Below, one piece after another: positions 46,783-58,337 of a stretch of 64,000 nucleotides of DNA. The notes beneath the pieces were generated by a model. The model worked only from the letters and a program-made list of their open reading frames with translations, was not told where the DNA came from and searched no databases. Numbering within the stretch: the first letter of the stretch is position 1; each line of letters begins with the position of its first letter. Both the position numbers and the translations under genes were made by a program. Origin of the DNA: Brassica napus (Eukaryota; Streptophyta; Magnoliopsida; Brassicales; Brassicaceae); contig NC_063443.1 in assembly GCF_020379485.1 (NCBI RefSeq), positions 17,913,531-17,977,530 of the forward strand, read 5' to 3'.

Positions 46783-48249
46783 CTTTTGTCCTGTTCTTCT
46801 TTCTGTGATTTCTCTGAAACAGAGTAAGTGGAAAGCTAAGACTAGGGCATCAGCCACATATTTACTTATCCGACATGTTCAAAAGCAACTAAGAAGGCAC
46901 ACCTTGAATAGGTTGAAGAGGATACAGTCTTAAACCAAGACGTCGACTCCTAAAATAATGCTTAGGCATCGTTGTTGCTTTTATTTACTTCATCTGATGT
47001 TAACTATCTTCAACGGAATATAAAGTTATATTTGGAATTCATTATCATCTTTGGCCACATATTGGTGTACTATTATGTTGGTGTTCTATTCTCATGACAG
47101 CATTACGACAAACTAAAATCGTTAACGATAATAGCTACTGAGATGTCATTGATAATACGTGTGACCTAAGTTATGTATACTGCCTCGAGATTTTGTCTGA
47201 CCAAACATTGAAACCATAGAGGTAGAAGTTGAAATTCAACATAGGAATAATTAGAGACACCTAAATTTCACACATGCAACTTTTACATAGCTTAAGATGA
47301 TGTACAAAATTACATCTAAATGGTACAAAATATTAAGTAAAGATATAATGCTAAATAAAGTTATTAAAAACATTAAAACATACCTAAATTAGGAAATGTA
47401 TTTTGGAATTTCCCAACTAAACTATAGTCTATATATAATTATACGAAATCTATAGTGGAGCAAAATTTGGAATATGTAAAGAAGTTTGAGTAATTCATGC
47501 ACATCATTTAAACAAATAAAATCACCACCAACACACAGACCATTGTAGTCTAAACACTTTCCATTTTCCATGGCTTTTTTTTTGCCTTGCTTTGTTTCAG
47601 TTTTCGGTTACAAGGAAATAAACTACATTCACATAATTAACGCTATTTAGATTAAAGAAAATTGAGCAACCGGCATGGTAGAAAAATAATTCAACAAAAT
47701 ATCACTCAGTTTACTCTAACAACATTTACAAAGCTGTATAATATGTTCATAGAAGAAGGTTCATGCCTACGAAATGAACGAAATAGGGTGTGTTAATTAA
47801 TAAGGTGTTAAAGACATGACCATGCAACAATTTAGTGAGCCAGCAATTTTTTCCTCCGATAACTTATAGACGGTCAATAATTTTTACGCAACTATAAATT
47901 TGATACAAATATAAATGTGATTCAAATACAAACTACATATCATTGACCACATACAAAACTCTTTGTCTTAACATTCGATGGTAAAGACCCAACGGCTTAC
48001 TAACCACAACAAACCAAGCTCTGCACACTCACATGAAACCTTACTACCATGAAGGCCACTTTTTAATAAAAAACTGTAACCATTATTTGAAGACAAATCT
48101 GTTGTATATATATTACAGATGGTTCAAATACATCAAAACGGATGTAGGACAAAGTCAGAACAAAAAAAATTAAAATGAAAAATTTGCACCAGGATTATGC
48201 AATTCCAAAATGTTTGTACATCTAACAATGTTATAACGCAGAAATATTG

Positions 48250-48301
48250 TTGTAAGAACTTTGTCGATATAGTTGTAAGAACTTTGTCGATATAGTTGTA
48301 A
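48250..48301. repeat. 23-bp tandem repeat
   Basis: TTGTAAGAACTTTGTCGATA plus TAG occurs twice in direct succession, with a partial third copy. Non-coding, inside the Helitron. Confidence 0.8.
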
Positions 48302-48729
48302 GTTTAGCTGTAGAAAAATATTATAACTTTTAAATCGATGGTTGAAATAAAATAACTAAAAACATGAAAACAAAACAAATAGGACTGTTAATTTAACGGG
48401 GAGAGGAGTCCATTAAAAACTAATTTGAAACAAAAGCTATAAGAAATTATAAGTGAACTGAAACATTTCTACAATCCAACCAATATAACTAAAATTTAAA
48501 TAATTTTCTTTTTATTTTGCTCATCACCTTATATATAATTTAAATTAATAAATAAATTATTTAAAATAGTTTTAAAAATGTAGGAAAAATAAATAAATAA
48601 TTTTAAAGTTGTCTAGCAACTTATATTTTAATAATAACACAATATATATGCTAAAATATGCATACAAATGATATAATTAAGATTAAAAATTTAACAAAAA
48701 CCTCGGGCGTAGCCCGGGCCAACTCCTAG

Positions 48730-49274
48730 TTCACAATAATAAAACATTCAATGATATCATCATAGCTTGTAGTATGTGATACAAGACCGTTATTCTTTTT
48801 ATGTGGCTGCTCGTCAACAACTCAAGTCCTCTCTTTTTCTTTCGTAAGTTAACTTTGCTGTCGTTTCTAGCGACCGCTGATTCCTAAAGATCGATTCAAA
48901 TATAATAACACTCGGGCTTTTTATTCTTCAAAAAATAAACACTCTGTGTGATTGCATGGCCACTAAATGACCAATAAGCCTCCAAAAATTAATTCACCGT
49001 CTGTTGCACAAAATTGGACCTACAAATCAAATGAACGGACATGGAAGATCCGCTAACCATAGACGGGAACGTTAATCGCAATCCAAGAACATTTCTCTGT
49101 CGTAAACTTTTGATATTGCGATATCAAAACCAACTCTAACTCATTTTTATATTATTTTTCTAAAATAAAATAACTCTATTATACAAATGAATTTTATTTC
49201 AACATATATTTTATAATAAAATTTCTATATTTATAAGAAAATATATACGTGGACTGAAGATTTATTAACTGCAT
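48730..49274. other. Intergenic, nothing recognised
   Basis: AT-rich spacer between the Helitron and the LINE fragment. The true 5' border of the LINE fragment may lie in its last few dozen bases. Confidence 0.5.
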
Positions 49275-49672
49275 TTGGACAGCTTGGTTGATAGTGGAAG
49301 GAATAGCACAAAAATGTTTCTTTTGAGATATGTTTTTCAAACCTCTGTGCATACCATATGGAGAGAAAGGAATGGAAAGAAACATGTAGATGGGCAGCAG
49401 AGTTCGGCAGCTTTAATTAAATTCTTCGACAAAAGAGTGAGGAACCGTATATCATCGTTACGTAAGGGAGGCAGTCAACGATTCACTAATGCTTTAGTAA
49501 CCTTGTTTGCTACTAGGGATTCGAGATGAAGCCAAGATGAAGCCAAGATGAAGTTAGAGTTTGTTTTTCAAATGTCACTTTCTACGTACTTAAACAATCT
49601 AAAACCAAAGTCACACATGTTGTAAAAATGTTTCTTTGATTTGAATAAATATAACATTCTTTCAAAAAAAAA
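49275..49672 (+). mobile_element. LINE 3' fragment (zf-RVT end)
   Basis: The ORF at 49275-49529 encodes VFQTSVHTIWRERNGKKHVD and then IKFFDKRVRNRISSLRKGG, the typical C-terminal end of plant LINE polyproteins after the zf-RVT region. A 3' UTR ending TTTGAATAAATATAACATTC and a short A run (about 49664-49672) follow. It is 5'-truncated. I could not identify a target-site duplication. Confidence 0.75.
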
Positions 49673-51186
49673 CTCATGCAACTAGTCTAATTCTAATTGA
49701 AAAGTGTGTTTAACATCGTAAGCGTGTAATATTATGAACGGTTAGTTCTGAAGATGTAGAAACTTATGGATTGGAGAATTTTTATTAACAAAAACTCAAT
49801 ATACAGTACCCATATTTCCAGTGGCTTGGTCACCATTTATTATACATATAGGGTCAAGACAACATTTCAAACTCGAGTGTATTTTCTTTGGTTTATAATA
49901 GGTAACATATAAAATGTAAACTATTTTGAATCTGATAACATACATGCATATATAGCTAAGATTCCAGCTCCATATATTGTACACTCATCTGTCACCGTAT
50001 AGACCCAATATCATAATTAAATAGTAAAACACATGCGAAGAAGGAAGAATAAAATATAAAGGAATTAATGTACAGCAGTACAATATAATCCCCACATCAC
50101 AAGATCCAGTAAGTTCCATAAATTTCAATGTGACGGAATAAATGATTAGAACCTGAGTGGAGCTAGCACATTCTGAACGAATATGGTCCAGGCCTCAAAC
50201 CATGTGGTATATATTTATCGAATCTTCTAATAGATAAAATAAAAACAGTAGAATTAATCGCTTTTGATCCAGTGGTTTGCTGATAGAAAGTACTAATTGT
50301 TTTGGTTAACAAAAGACTATTTTTTTCACTTTCAGATTTGATTTAAGTACTATCCATGAACATATTTTCAAGGATGGATTCGTTTCGTACGTGCCATATA
50401 CTAAATATTGTGCCACCAATTTTTTTAACAACAAATATTGTGCCACCACTTTTCTCTGATTAATCATTAGGAATTTGGAACACGCCCTAATCTTTTTCTA
50501 GGTATGGGAATGGGATCAGTTGCTCTTCCATTAAGAAACGAACTAAAAACACAAAAGAACCAACTCTCTATGTTAAACCACTGGCTCGACTTCTTTGCGC
50601 CTCAACTTGTGTTGATTATTGTCAATATATAGTCAATAATCGTTATTTATATATTTAAAAAGACATATTGAGCCCAAATAGTCACAATATTGTAGATTAG
50701 ATGACATCTGGACTGGAGAGAATATAAATAATGGATTAGTGGAACATTTGAAATCTGAATTAGAGAGAAAGCATGTTAAGTCGTTTTTAGATCAGATAGG
50801 ATTTGAACTAGAAACCAAGATAAAAAAGCGAAATGTGGGAGAGCCTCGAGCGATAACAAGGCTGTCACATACGTGGAAAGACAGGCGAATGAGCCCAAAA
50901 ACGTGTACTATGCAAATATACTGGCTACCTAACCTCCTGCCAGGGACTCATCGACACATCACTTATCTGCCATATTTGTTTTGTTTTGTAATGGTGAATG
51001 GCTGATAAATACCGGAGCAGCCAAATGAATTTAATGGAACAAGGGAGCAACATTTGCAAAAGACAAATATTATTTTCTGATTAATTTTTTTTTCTAGGCT
51101 TATTAAGTTATTTTAAACAAATGCAATTGAATATAACATAATCAAAACATTTCTCTTACAAAATGTTAATTAGAGGAACATGCATG
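49673..51186. other. Intergenic
   Basis: AT-rich, with a poly(A) stub at 50403-50448. The small ORF at 50739-51005 has no recognised domain. Confidence 0.5.
50403..50448 (-). repeat. Poly(A) insertion stub with 16-bp direct repeats
   Basis: AAATATTGTGCCACCA at 50403-50418 and 50433-50448 flanks a 14-bp insert that reads on the minus strand as GTTGTT plus seven A and T. Confidence 0.65.
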
Positions 51187-51460
51187 TGGTGATATTCTTT
51201 TTTTTTGTGCACAACCATCTTCATTAATTTAAACCAAATTTGTTACAAACCCACTAAGGGCCTGCTTAGCTAAACCATCCTCAAAGCTTAGAGTATTACG
51301 ATGGCAGAATTTAAAAGAAACAGAAACAAAAGACGATGAAAGGAAATTGATATCAGACAGAATCCCATGGATGTCTGAGAAGCTAGGACCACCCGCGATT
51401 GCAGAAATCAGTTGGAGTGAGTCCGATTCGAAGCACACTCTGTCCTAATGGTGATATTCT
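51187..51460 (-). mobile_element. LINE 3' remnant with RNase H fragment
   Basis: TGGTGATATTCT flanks it at 51187-51198 and 51449-51460. The minus strand encodes CFESDSLQLISAIAGGPSFS, DIHGILSDI and a terminal DGLAKQAL helix, the end of a LINE RNase H domain. It is followed by a 3' region and poly(A) (T run 51198-51206). It belongs to the same type as the fragment at 269-667 but is shorter. Confidence 0.8.
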
Positions 51461-52134
51461 AAAGCCTAATAATGCTTGTCTACACGAAGACATGCGTGAT
51501 GGAGCCCTAATGCCAAATATGATTGGAAACGTTCATCTCCTGTTGGAGATCTCTCGTGCAATAAAATTTGAACTTGGGTTTTTCAATTCCACAGAACATC
51601 TTTCTAAATGCAACAAAGAAATTGTCGAAATTTTATTCAGAAAGATTTCATGATCTGCAGAAAAAATTCTATAAATATTTTGTAGAATATACGTTGAAAT
51701 GAATTAAGCTTTATATGTACCTTTTTGTCATGAGCAATGAGTAGCACGAAAATTATTTGCTGACCTGGTAAAAGTTTGTCTGATAACGAAAACCGAATCT
51801 TTATAGATGTTGTCTTCTTGTTTTTACTATGTGATGTTGATTGTTGTCTGAACGGTAAAATGAAATAGACGTTCAGAAAAAGGAGTAAGTCGCTCGATGT
51901 TTTGCGTGAAAGAATCATATAGCAAAAGCAGCTATTTATAAATTGAGAGGTAAATCGACCTAAGTTTATTAGATCTATAATAGTTAGTGTTGCGAAATTA
52001 TTCGTAACCGTGTATACAAGCTTATGATTGATCATCACTTATAATAGCATTAATATACATATTTTTTTATCATATGGTAATAGACAGAGAAAAATAATAA
52101 TACTGATTTCACTTTTAAAAAGTATTTTCAGTGA

Positions 52135-52660
52135 GGAATGGGCATAGATTGAATAACTAAAATTTTGGAAGCATTTGTGATCTGATGTATTTTTCGAGTA
52201 ATTAATTACCTGATCTGATTCAATGCATAGATACCCGAATATTTGGTGTTCTGAATACTCAGTGTTTTATATTTTAATCGGATATCTAATTTAATCCGTA
52301 CAAATAAAATAAAATATCTAAACATAATATAAAATATAATAATACTTTATTACAACATTTTTTACTTTTAAGAATTCTAATACCTAATATAATAAATTTA
52401 ATAGATAGAATATTTAAAACTTAGGTAAAATATAATAACCATAGAATATATATATATATACGCATATAACATATCGGATCGGATATCCGTTCTTTAAAAA
52501 TATTAGCATTTGTAATTTATTTCGTTTCTTATGGATATTGCATGGTATTTGTTTTGTTTAGTAAAGCTACAAATATCAGAATTTTTTGGTTCAAAATTCA
52601 AATCAAAACTAATAGTGAATCAAATAAAAATCTATGGATATTATACGTAGCCCTACATTC
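52135..52660. repeat. Dispersed AT-rich repeat with CGGATAT words
   Basis: The words ATACCCGAATATTTGG, ATCGGATCGGATATCCG and TACGTAGCCCTAC at its end resemble the repeat at 15031-15690. Ends are approximate and no coding region is seen. Confidence 0.4.
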
Positions 52661-52968
52661 AGAAACGTATGATTCATATCAGTCAATTTAGAGCCAAAAA
52701 TAAAATAAAATAAACTATGCAATATCTGAAAACAAATTGACATCCTACACCAAACCAAACCAAACCAAACCAAACCCGGTTTGACGATACCATGATTCCT
52801 AATTGGTATCGGAAAACGTCGTACCGAGACATAAGAACCGCGAATAAGTTTAATTACCAAAGTAACCCTAAAGCTAAAACAATCTGAACTCATCTGAATC
52901 GATATCTATTAGAGTCCCTTGGGAGCCACTGAGAGGCACAAGTCAGCAATGGAGAGCCAAGCATTGGA

Positions 52969-53010
52969 GATAAGCTACTCACATCTCCCACAAGCCCTAC
53001 GTCACACGTG
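52969..53010 (+). promoter_or_regulatory. I-box and G-box upstream of RPE
   Basis: GATAAG (52969-52974) and CACGTG (53005-53010, in CACACGTGGCG) are spaced 30 bp apart, about 190-230 bp before the RPE ATG. This pairing is typical of light-regulated photosynthesis genes. Confidence 0.5.
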
Positions 53011-53200
53011 GCGTCTCCTCGGATCTTCAGACCTCCTCTGTCCGAACAAAAGTCGAGATTTTTTATTGTTTTTTTTTTCCTCTTGTTTGAGAGTCAAGAG
53101 AGACCAAGGAAGAAGAAGAGGCTCGGAGATATCGAAGGTTTGACTTCTTTCTCTCACAACCCACCAAATCAATAGTGAGAGATTAGCTATTCGAGTGGAC

Positions 53201-54683
53201 ATGTCGAGCTTAGCTGCTTCGTTGGTCACTGGGGTTGGCCTGAGACCGGAAAGGCCGATTCTTTATCAGCCCACTTCGTTTCCTTCCTCGAGGTAACATG
53301 ATGGGTTGCTCGAAAGTTAGAATCTTGATCCGAATTGGTTGAGTTCAAACCCCAGAGAGAGAGTTTATTATAGAGTTTATTAATGCACCCCAAGTGTTTG
53401 TGGAAATGCTTGAACTTTTGTTATATGACTTTTTCTTAGAAGGAACACTCATGGTGTTGTTAAGGCCTCAGCTCGGGTCGATAAGTTCTCCAAAAGCGAT
53501 ATCATTGTCTCTCCATCAATCCTATCTGCAAACTTCTCCAAATTGGGCGAGCAGGTTTGGTTTAACCACTTTCCAAACGCTTCTCTAGTTTTGCTGCTTT
53601 TACATTCCTGTGTTTTTTGGCTTTCCATCAGGTGAAAGCTGTTGAGTTAGCAGGTTGTGATTGGATTCACGTTGATGTGATGGACGGTCGTTTTGTTCCC
53701 AACATTACTATTGGACCGCTTGTGGTTGACGCTCTGCGCCCTGTGACAGATCTTCCACTGGATGTTCATCTTGTAAATCTTGATACTTCCCTTTTGCTTT
53801 ACTGTTTCCTAAAGTTCACCTGTTAATTTTTAGATGCCCTCTTATGTCAGATGATAGTGGAGCCTGAGCAGAGAGTGCCGGATTTCATCAAAGCAGGTGC
53901 GGATATAGTTAGTGTGCATTGTGAGCAGTCATCTACCATCCATTTGCACCGTACAGTCAATCAAGTAAGAATCTCTTTTACCTGTGTAATGCTTCTTGTA
54001 GACACTCAGTTAATCAAACAGCGTGCTGTTGATTGAGTGTAGATTAAAAGCTTGGGAGCTAAAGCTGGAGTTGTGCTTAATCCTGGCACTCCGTTGAGTG
54101 CAATTGAATGTGTATTAGACTGTGAGGCTTCTGCACATGCTGAACATTATGCACTTTAGCTATCGATAAAAACTGTTCTGATTGGATTTTTCTTTTTGCT
54201 TATTGCATCAGCGGTTGATCTGGTCTTGATAATGTCTGTGAACCCTGGGTTTGGTGGGCAGAGCTTTATCGAAAGCCAAGTGAAGAAAATAGCAGACTTG
54301 AGAAGAATGTGTGTGGAGCTGGTAATACATCTATCTACTTAGCTTCATTTTGCAAACCTAACCAGAATCTTTCTTTCTTCTCTCCTGAAACCATTGGCTT
54401 GGGTGTTTATTTCAGGGAGTAAACCCATGGATTGAAGTCGACGGTGGAGTCACTCCCAAAAATGCTTACAAGGTTATTGAGGCTGGAGCAAATGCTTTAG
54501 TGGCTGGATCAGCTGTCTTTGGAGCCAAAGACTACGCCGAAGGTATCTCTACACATTGTCTCCTCCCTGTAAAGTGAACTATACTTGATTTTGTGAGTGG
54601 TGATGTTCTGACATTGTTGTCTGCTCTTTGCAGCTATAAAAGGAATCAAAACTAGCAAGAGACCAGAGACAGTGGCTGTGTGA
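53201..54683 (+). CDS. RPE: Ribulose-phosphate 3-epimerase, plastid
   Basis: Eight exons: 53201-53292, 53440-53554, 53632-53772, 53851-53964, 54043-54121, 54212-54321, 54416-54542, 54634-54683 (828 bp, 275 residues). The first 45 or so residues ([20 protein letters not shown]...) are Ser/Arg-rich like a transit peptide. The mature TIM-barrel has [15 protein letters not shown], the metal/catalytic [55 protein letters not shown] and EVDGGVTP. It interconverts ribulose-5-phosphate and xylulose-5-phosphate in the Calvin cycle and pentose phosphate pathway. In Arabidopsis the plastid copy is At5g61410 next to MYB28; here it sits beside MYB29. All active-site motifs are intact. Confidence 0.94.
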
Positions 54684-55062
54684 GAACATAAAAGGTAGGT
54701 TGACGTAAAGTTACCTCTCCTCATGTTTGTTTATGATTCGATCTCAAAATCAAGATCTTAATCAGTATGTTTCCTGTCTCTAATCTTGTGAAGATTCTTG
54801 CAGAGAAGATTGGAACAAACCTCAGAACAAGGCTTACTTGCAGCTTACAAAGACATGTAAAAGAGGCAAGGAATGTGTACAAAGCACTCTTTGTAAAACA
54901 CAATTTCAAAAGTAAATTTTATTTTCACTTTGCGTAACGAAGTGGTCAAAGTAACCTCAGCTTCATATAATCTCATATCCCATTGATGATCCTATTCAGA
55001 AACAAAAGTTTAAAGCTTTTAACATTAACCGCTCAACTCAAGTAAAAAAAAACAACTCTTTG
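54684..55062. other. RPE 3' flank and NEN1 leader
   Basis: Short space between two plus-strand genes. No separate feature seen. Confidence 0.5.
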
Positions 55063-57092
55063 ATGGATAGATCCGAGATAGCCTTCTTCGACGTTGAGAC
55101 AACAGTTCCAAAGCGAGGCGAGCGTTTCGCGATTCTAGAGTTCGGGTCAATCCTGGTATGTCCAAAGAAGCTCACAGAGCTCCAGAGTTACACGACACTG
55201 GTCCAACCCGCGGACTTGAGTCTCATATCCACTTTATCCGTTAGATGTAACGGTATTAGCCGCAACGACGTCGTTTTGGCGCCTCTGTTCTCTGACATTG
55301 CTGATACGGTCTACGACATTCTCCACGGTTTGAATTACAAATACATAAAAAGTGCTAATCTTTCTGGATTTAAATGTCAAAAGATTAAAGCTTTTTTTTT
55401 GTATTATTATATATTGCTGTTGCAGGGAGGATATGGGCAGGGCACAACATACTGAGGTTTGATTGTGCTAGGATCAGAGAAGCTTTTGCTGAGATTGGTC
55501 GTCAGCCTCCTGAGCCTAAAGGCGCCATCGACTCGTTGGCTTTGCTTACTCAGAGGTTTGGTAGAAGAGCTGGTGATATGAAGGTATACAAGATCACAAT
55601 GTTGGATAATAGATTTTTTTGAACTCTTGGTTTATGTGTTTCAAGGAGTCTTTATCATGTGTGATTTTGTTTCTGTAGATGGCAACTTTGGCTAGTTATT
55701 TCGGACTTGGCAAGCAAACTCATAGGTATGTCATAGTGTTCTAAAAATCGGTTTAGGCTGCATAAGATTCCGCCTAATCGGCAAATCGGACCTAAACGAA
55801 ACAAATGTTTTGAGCAATTTTTGAAAAAATCAGTTTAGACACTAAAAAAATCGATCTAGGCTCAATAATCTCATGTAAAACGTCTAAATGCCGCCTAGCG
55901 ATTTCTTGAACATTTGGGATTTAGTTCTTTCCCACAAACTATCAAAAGCTATTGAACTCTGATTCTTTGTTGTCTTTTTTTAGGAGCCTTGATGATGTTA
56001 GAATGAATCTTGAGGTTCTCAAATATTGTGCCACTGTCTTGTTCTTGGTAATGTTCTCTTTATTACTCTCTCTCCTTGCAAGCAATTTTTTTATAAAAAA
56101 AATTGGATTTAATCAGAGGTAATGCTTATATATTTCTCAGGAGTCTAGTCTCCCAGATGAACTTTTAGATGAGTCAGTATCTCCTTCAGAAACTACTAGC
56201 TTAAGGAGACATCTCAGAGCATCTTCTTCTGGCGTGGACAATACTGTGATAACCCCTTTTAGCCTACCTTCCATTGGTGAGAACAGTGTAGCTCAGCCAG
56301 ACCCGTTTAACATGAGCTTCTTGAGGAATGAAATGGCTTCAGACAACAATCTTCAGTTAGACACTCTCATGGAAGAAGAAGAAGAAGAGAATCAGCCATC
56401 TGATACTGTTGTTGTCTCCGCAAATACAAGTGACCATGAAGGATTCTTGTCCCCTGATGCGATATCTCTTTCAAACATCAGAGCGGTTCTTGTCCCGTTT
56501 TATCACGGAAGCCAACTAATGAGACTAAAGCTCCTCCACGGCGACTCCTCCCCTCTGCAGCTCTACTGTTCTTGTCTGAAAATAAGGTTTGGAATCAGCG
56601 GGAAGTTTCTAGACAATTCTGGGAGGAGGAGATTAAACTTTGTTGTTGATCTGAACTCAAGGCTGTGCAGTATACTCGAAGCTTGTGACAGCAGTGCGCA
56701 GAAAGTGTCTGTTGATTCAGGTTCCTCTTCTGACTGGAACACGGTGGTGAGTCCAGTGAAGGGGTTTGTAAACTGTCCTAACGCAAGGATACAGTAAGTT
56801 AAGTTAACCTCTCCCTTTTTAGTTTCTTGCTATAGTTACTCACTGATTAGTTTCTTGCAGTATACCGACGGAGATAAGTGGAGATGCAGCTCGGTATGCA
56901 ATAGAGGTGCACCAGAGAGAGTCCGGTGGAGATACTCAGAAGCTAATCTTCAGCAACCCGAGCGCAGAGGAGCTTGAATCATTGCTGAAGCAGGGAAGTG
57001 TTGTGGATGCGTTCCTGTCTCTGGAACCGTATGATTATCAGCAGAAAGCTGGAGTCCGTCTCGTTGCAAAAAAGTTGGTTATGCACTCGTAA
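55063..57092 (+). CDS. NEN1: DEDDh exonuclease, NEN1-like
   Basis: Six exons: 55063-55327, 55426-55583, 55679-55725, 55984-56047, 56141-56793, 56861-57092 (1419 bp, 472 residues). The N-terminal DnaQ-like exonuclease domain has Exo I FFDVET (D10, E12), Exo II GHNILRFDCARI (D101) and Exo [11 protein letters not shown] (H156, D161), so the DEDDh set is complete. The C-terminal 300 residues have an acidic linker (MEEEEEENQPSD) and a conserved plant-specific region (LSNIRAVLVPFYHGSQLMRL...). It matches At5g07710. NEN1/NEN2/NEN4 act downstream of NAC45/86 in sieve-element enucleation in Arabidopsis. Intron 3 carries a 176-bp MITE. A CA repeat lies in the 3' UTR (about 57127-57142). Confidence 0.92.
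55737..55912. mobile_element. 176-bp MITE in NEN1 intron 3
   Basis: The left tip TGTTCTAAAAATCGGTTTAG is mirrored by the right tip complement TGTTCAAGAAATCGCTAGG. Internal words such as CGCCTAATCGG and CCGCCTAGCG recur in inverted form. Non-coding; target duplication not resolved. Confidence 0.6.
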
Positions 57093-57857
57093 ATCAGAAA
57101 AGTGGAGCTTAGTGGATGTAGGAATACACACACACACACACACTGTATTCATGTAGTTTGAGATTCTGTACATAAAAAATTTATGAAATAAAATACAACA
57201 AAAGCTTGATGGATGGTTTCTTTTGTGTCGACCTCCCTTAGTATATTACTTAATTCTCTTTCATATTTTCGATGTGGGCGTGATAGAATGAAAATTTGCA
57301 ATCTGAAGACACTGCCACAAATTAATACAAGTCAAAAAAGAAAAATCTAAAATGGCAACTTAGTATTCAGTTATGGACTATAAGGTCAAAGAAAAAAAAA
57401 AGACTCTAGTAATAGTGGCTGCTTCTGTTTAAGCTAATCAAAGCCAAAATTTCCTGCAACAAGTAATCTTATATATTTTGACTCAGTGAATTAAACTACG
57501 GAAAAAGAGGTTAGTGACTCGGTGAATGAATCTTTAAAAGTTAGGTGAATATTAACACCTAAGTGGTAAGTTAACTGTGTTAATTGTCTGGTGGCCAATC
57601 TTTGTTAGCACGCAACCGTCATTCTCCGATATTTTGACTTTTAGGTTCATTTTCTAGTAGTTAACACACGTTTGACAGTAGTTCACACACTACAACTCAA
57701 GAAACTTCAGTTTTTGTGTCCTTATCTCATCCTCTCAACTCTCTCTGTATATAAGATTACAAGTGGTTGTCTAAATTTCAACATCACAAAACAAAAGAAA
57801 AATTGAAGATCTAGAGTCATACTCATACCTCATTCTCAAGACCCAAAATCATAAAAG
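57093..57857. other. NEN1 3' flank and promoter of small ORF
   Basis: NEN1 3' UTR, then AT-rich DNA. TGTATATAAGA at about 57746-57756 is a good TATA box about 105 bp before the small ORF at 57858. This spacer also holds the start of the rearrangement interval. Confidence 0.5.
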
Positions 57858-58337
57858 ATGGATCAGAAGGAACTAGACCAAATGCGGAAGGTAGTTACGG
57901 AGTTAATGAAAGAACTAAAAGCGATGGCCATGGCAAGAACAACTGTGGATGTAGAGTCATACATCCTCAAGGCCAAAATCAAGAATAGGAAGTAGGAGCT
58001 AGACCATAAACGAAAGGTAGTTAAGGAGTTGGAGATGGATAATCTCATTCTCGATCTCGAAGATGGTTGTCGTAGCCTTGATGACCTTTCTCAAACCGAG
58101 GTTCGTGATTTAAAATCATATACAAGTGAGAAGATTGCATGGTTTGAGAGAGAGATAGGTAGGCGATCACATCCTTCTACAAGTGTCAACGAGCCAATTC
58201 TTGGGGATGACATCCCAAACGCTTCAGATCATGTTGCACCTGAAGGTGGACCTTCTTCCCTCCCATCTGATGACAATGAAGACATGAAGAAACGTGATGG
58301 AGAGAGCAGCAAATCTGGTGGTGCAGACAATGCCTAA
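57858..58337 (+). pseudogene. Small charged ORF with in-frame TAG
   Basis: A 160-codon frame is interrupted by one TAG at 57993-57995. The first 45 residues (MDQKELDQMRKVVTELMKEL...) and the part after the stop (ELDHKRKVVKELEMDNLILD) repeat the same heptad-like motif, suggesting a coiled coil with an internal duplication. The rest reads RSLDDLSQTEVRDLKSYTSE and ends in an acidic, Ser/Gly-rich tail (SSKSGGADNA). A TATA box lies about 105 bp upstream. I do not recognise the family; there is weak resemblance to K-box-like helices of MADS proteins. It is either a recent pseudogene or a gene making only the 45-residue piece or starting at the ATG at 58035. Confidence 0.5.

Larger units (their letters stand above)
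45041..48729 (+). mobile_element. 3.7-kb Helitron carrying captured gene fragments
   Basis: It begins TCTATAATAATAAAGGAGAG after an A (45040). It ends with hairpin CGGGC-GTA-GCCCG and CCAACTCCTAG followed by T (48726-48730). The termini and A/T target fit Helitrons. It contains an RPA-like fragment (45593-45741, plus strand), a cellulose-synthase-like fragment (46041-46552, minus strand), a poly(A) stub (46735-46782) and a small tandem repeat at 48250-48301. No Rep/helicase is seen. The 3' half (about 46800-48700) is AT-rich without genes. Confidence 0.8.
51461..53200. other. Intergenic, RPE upstream region
   Basis: Contains a dispersed repeat (52135-52660), a CCAAA microsatellite (about 52750-52776), light-type promoter motifs (52969-53010) and the likely RPE leader. 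ORFs here look random. Confidence 0.5.

Noticed and set aside
57120..57145. CA repeat as a possible functional element
   Set aside because: Simple dinucleotide microsatellite in the NEN1 3' UTR.
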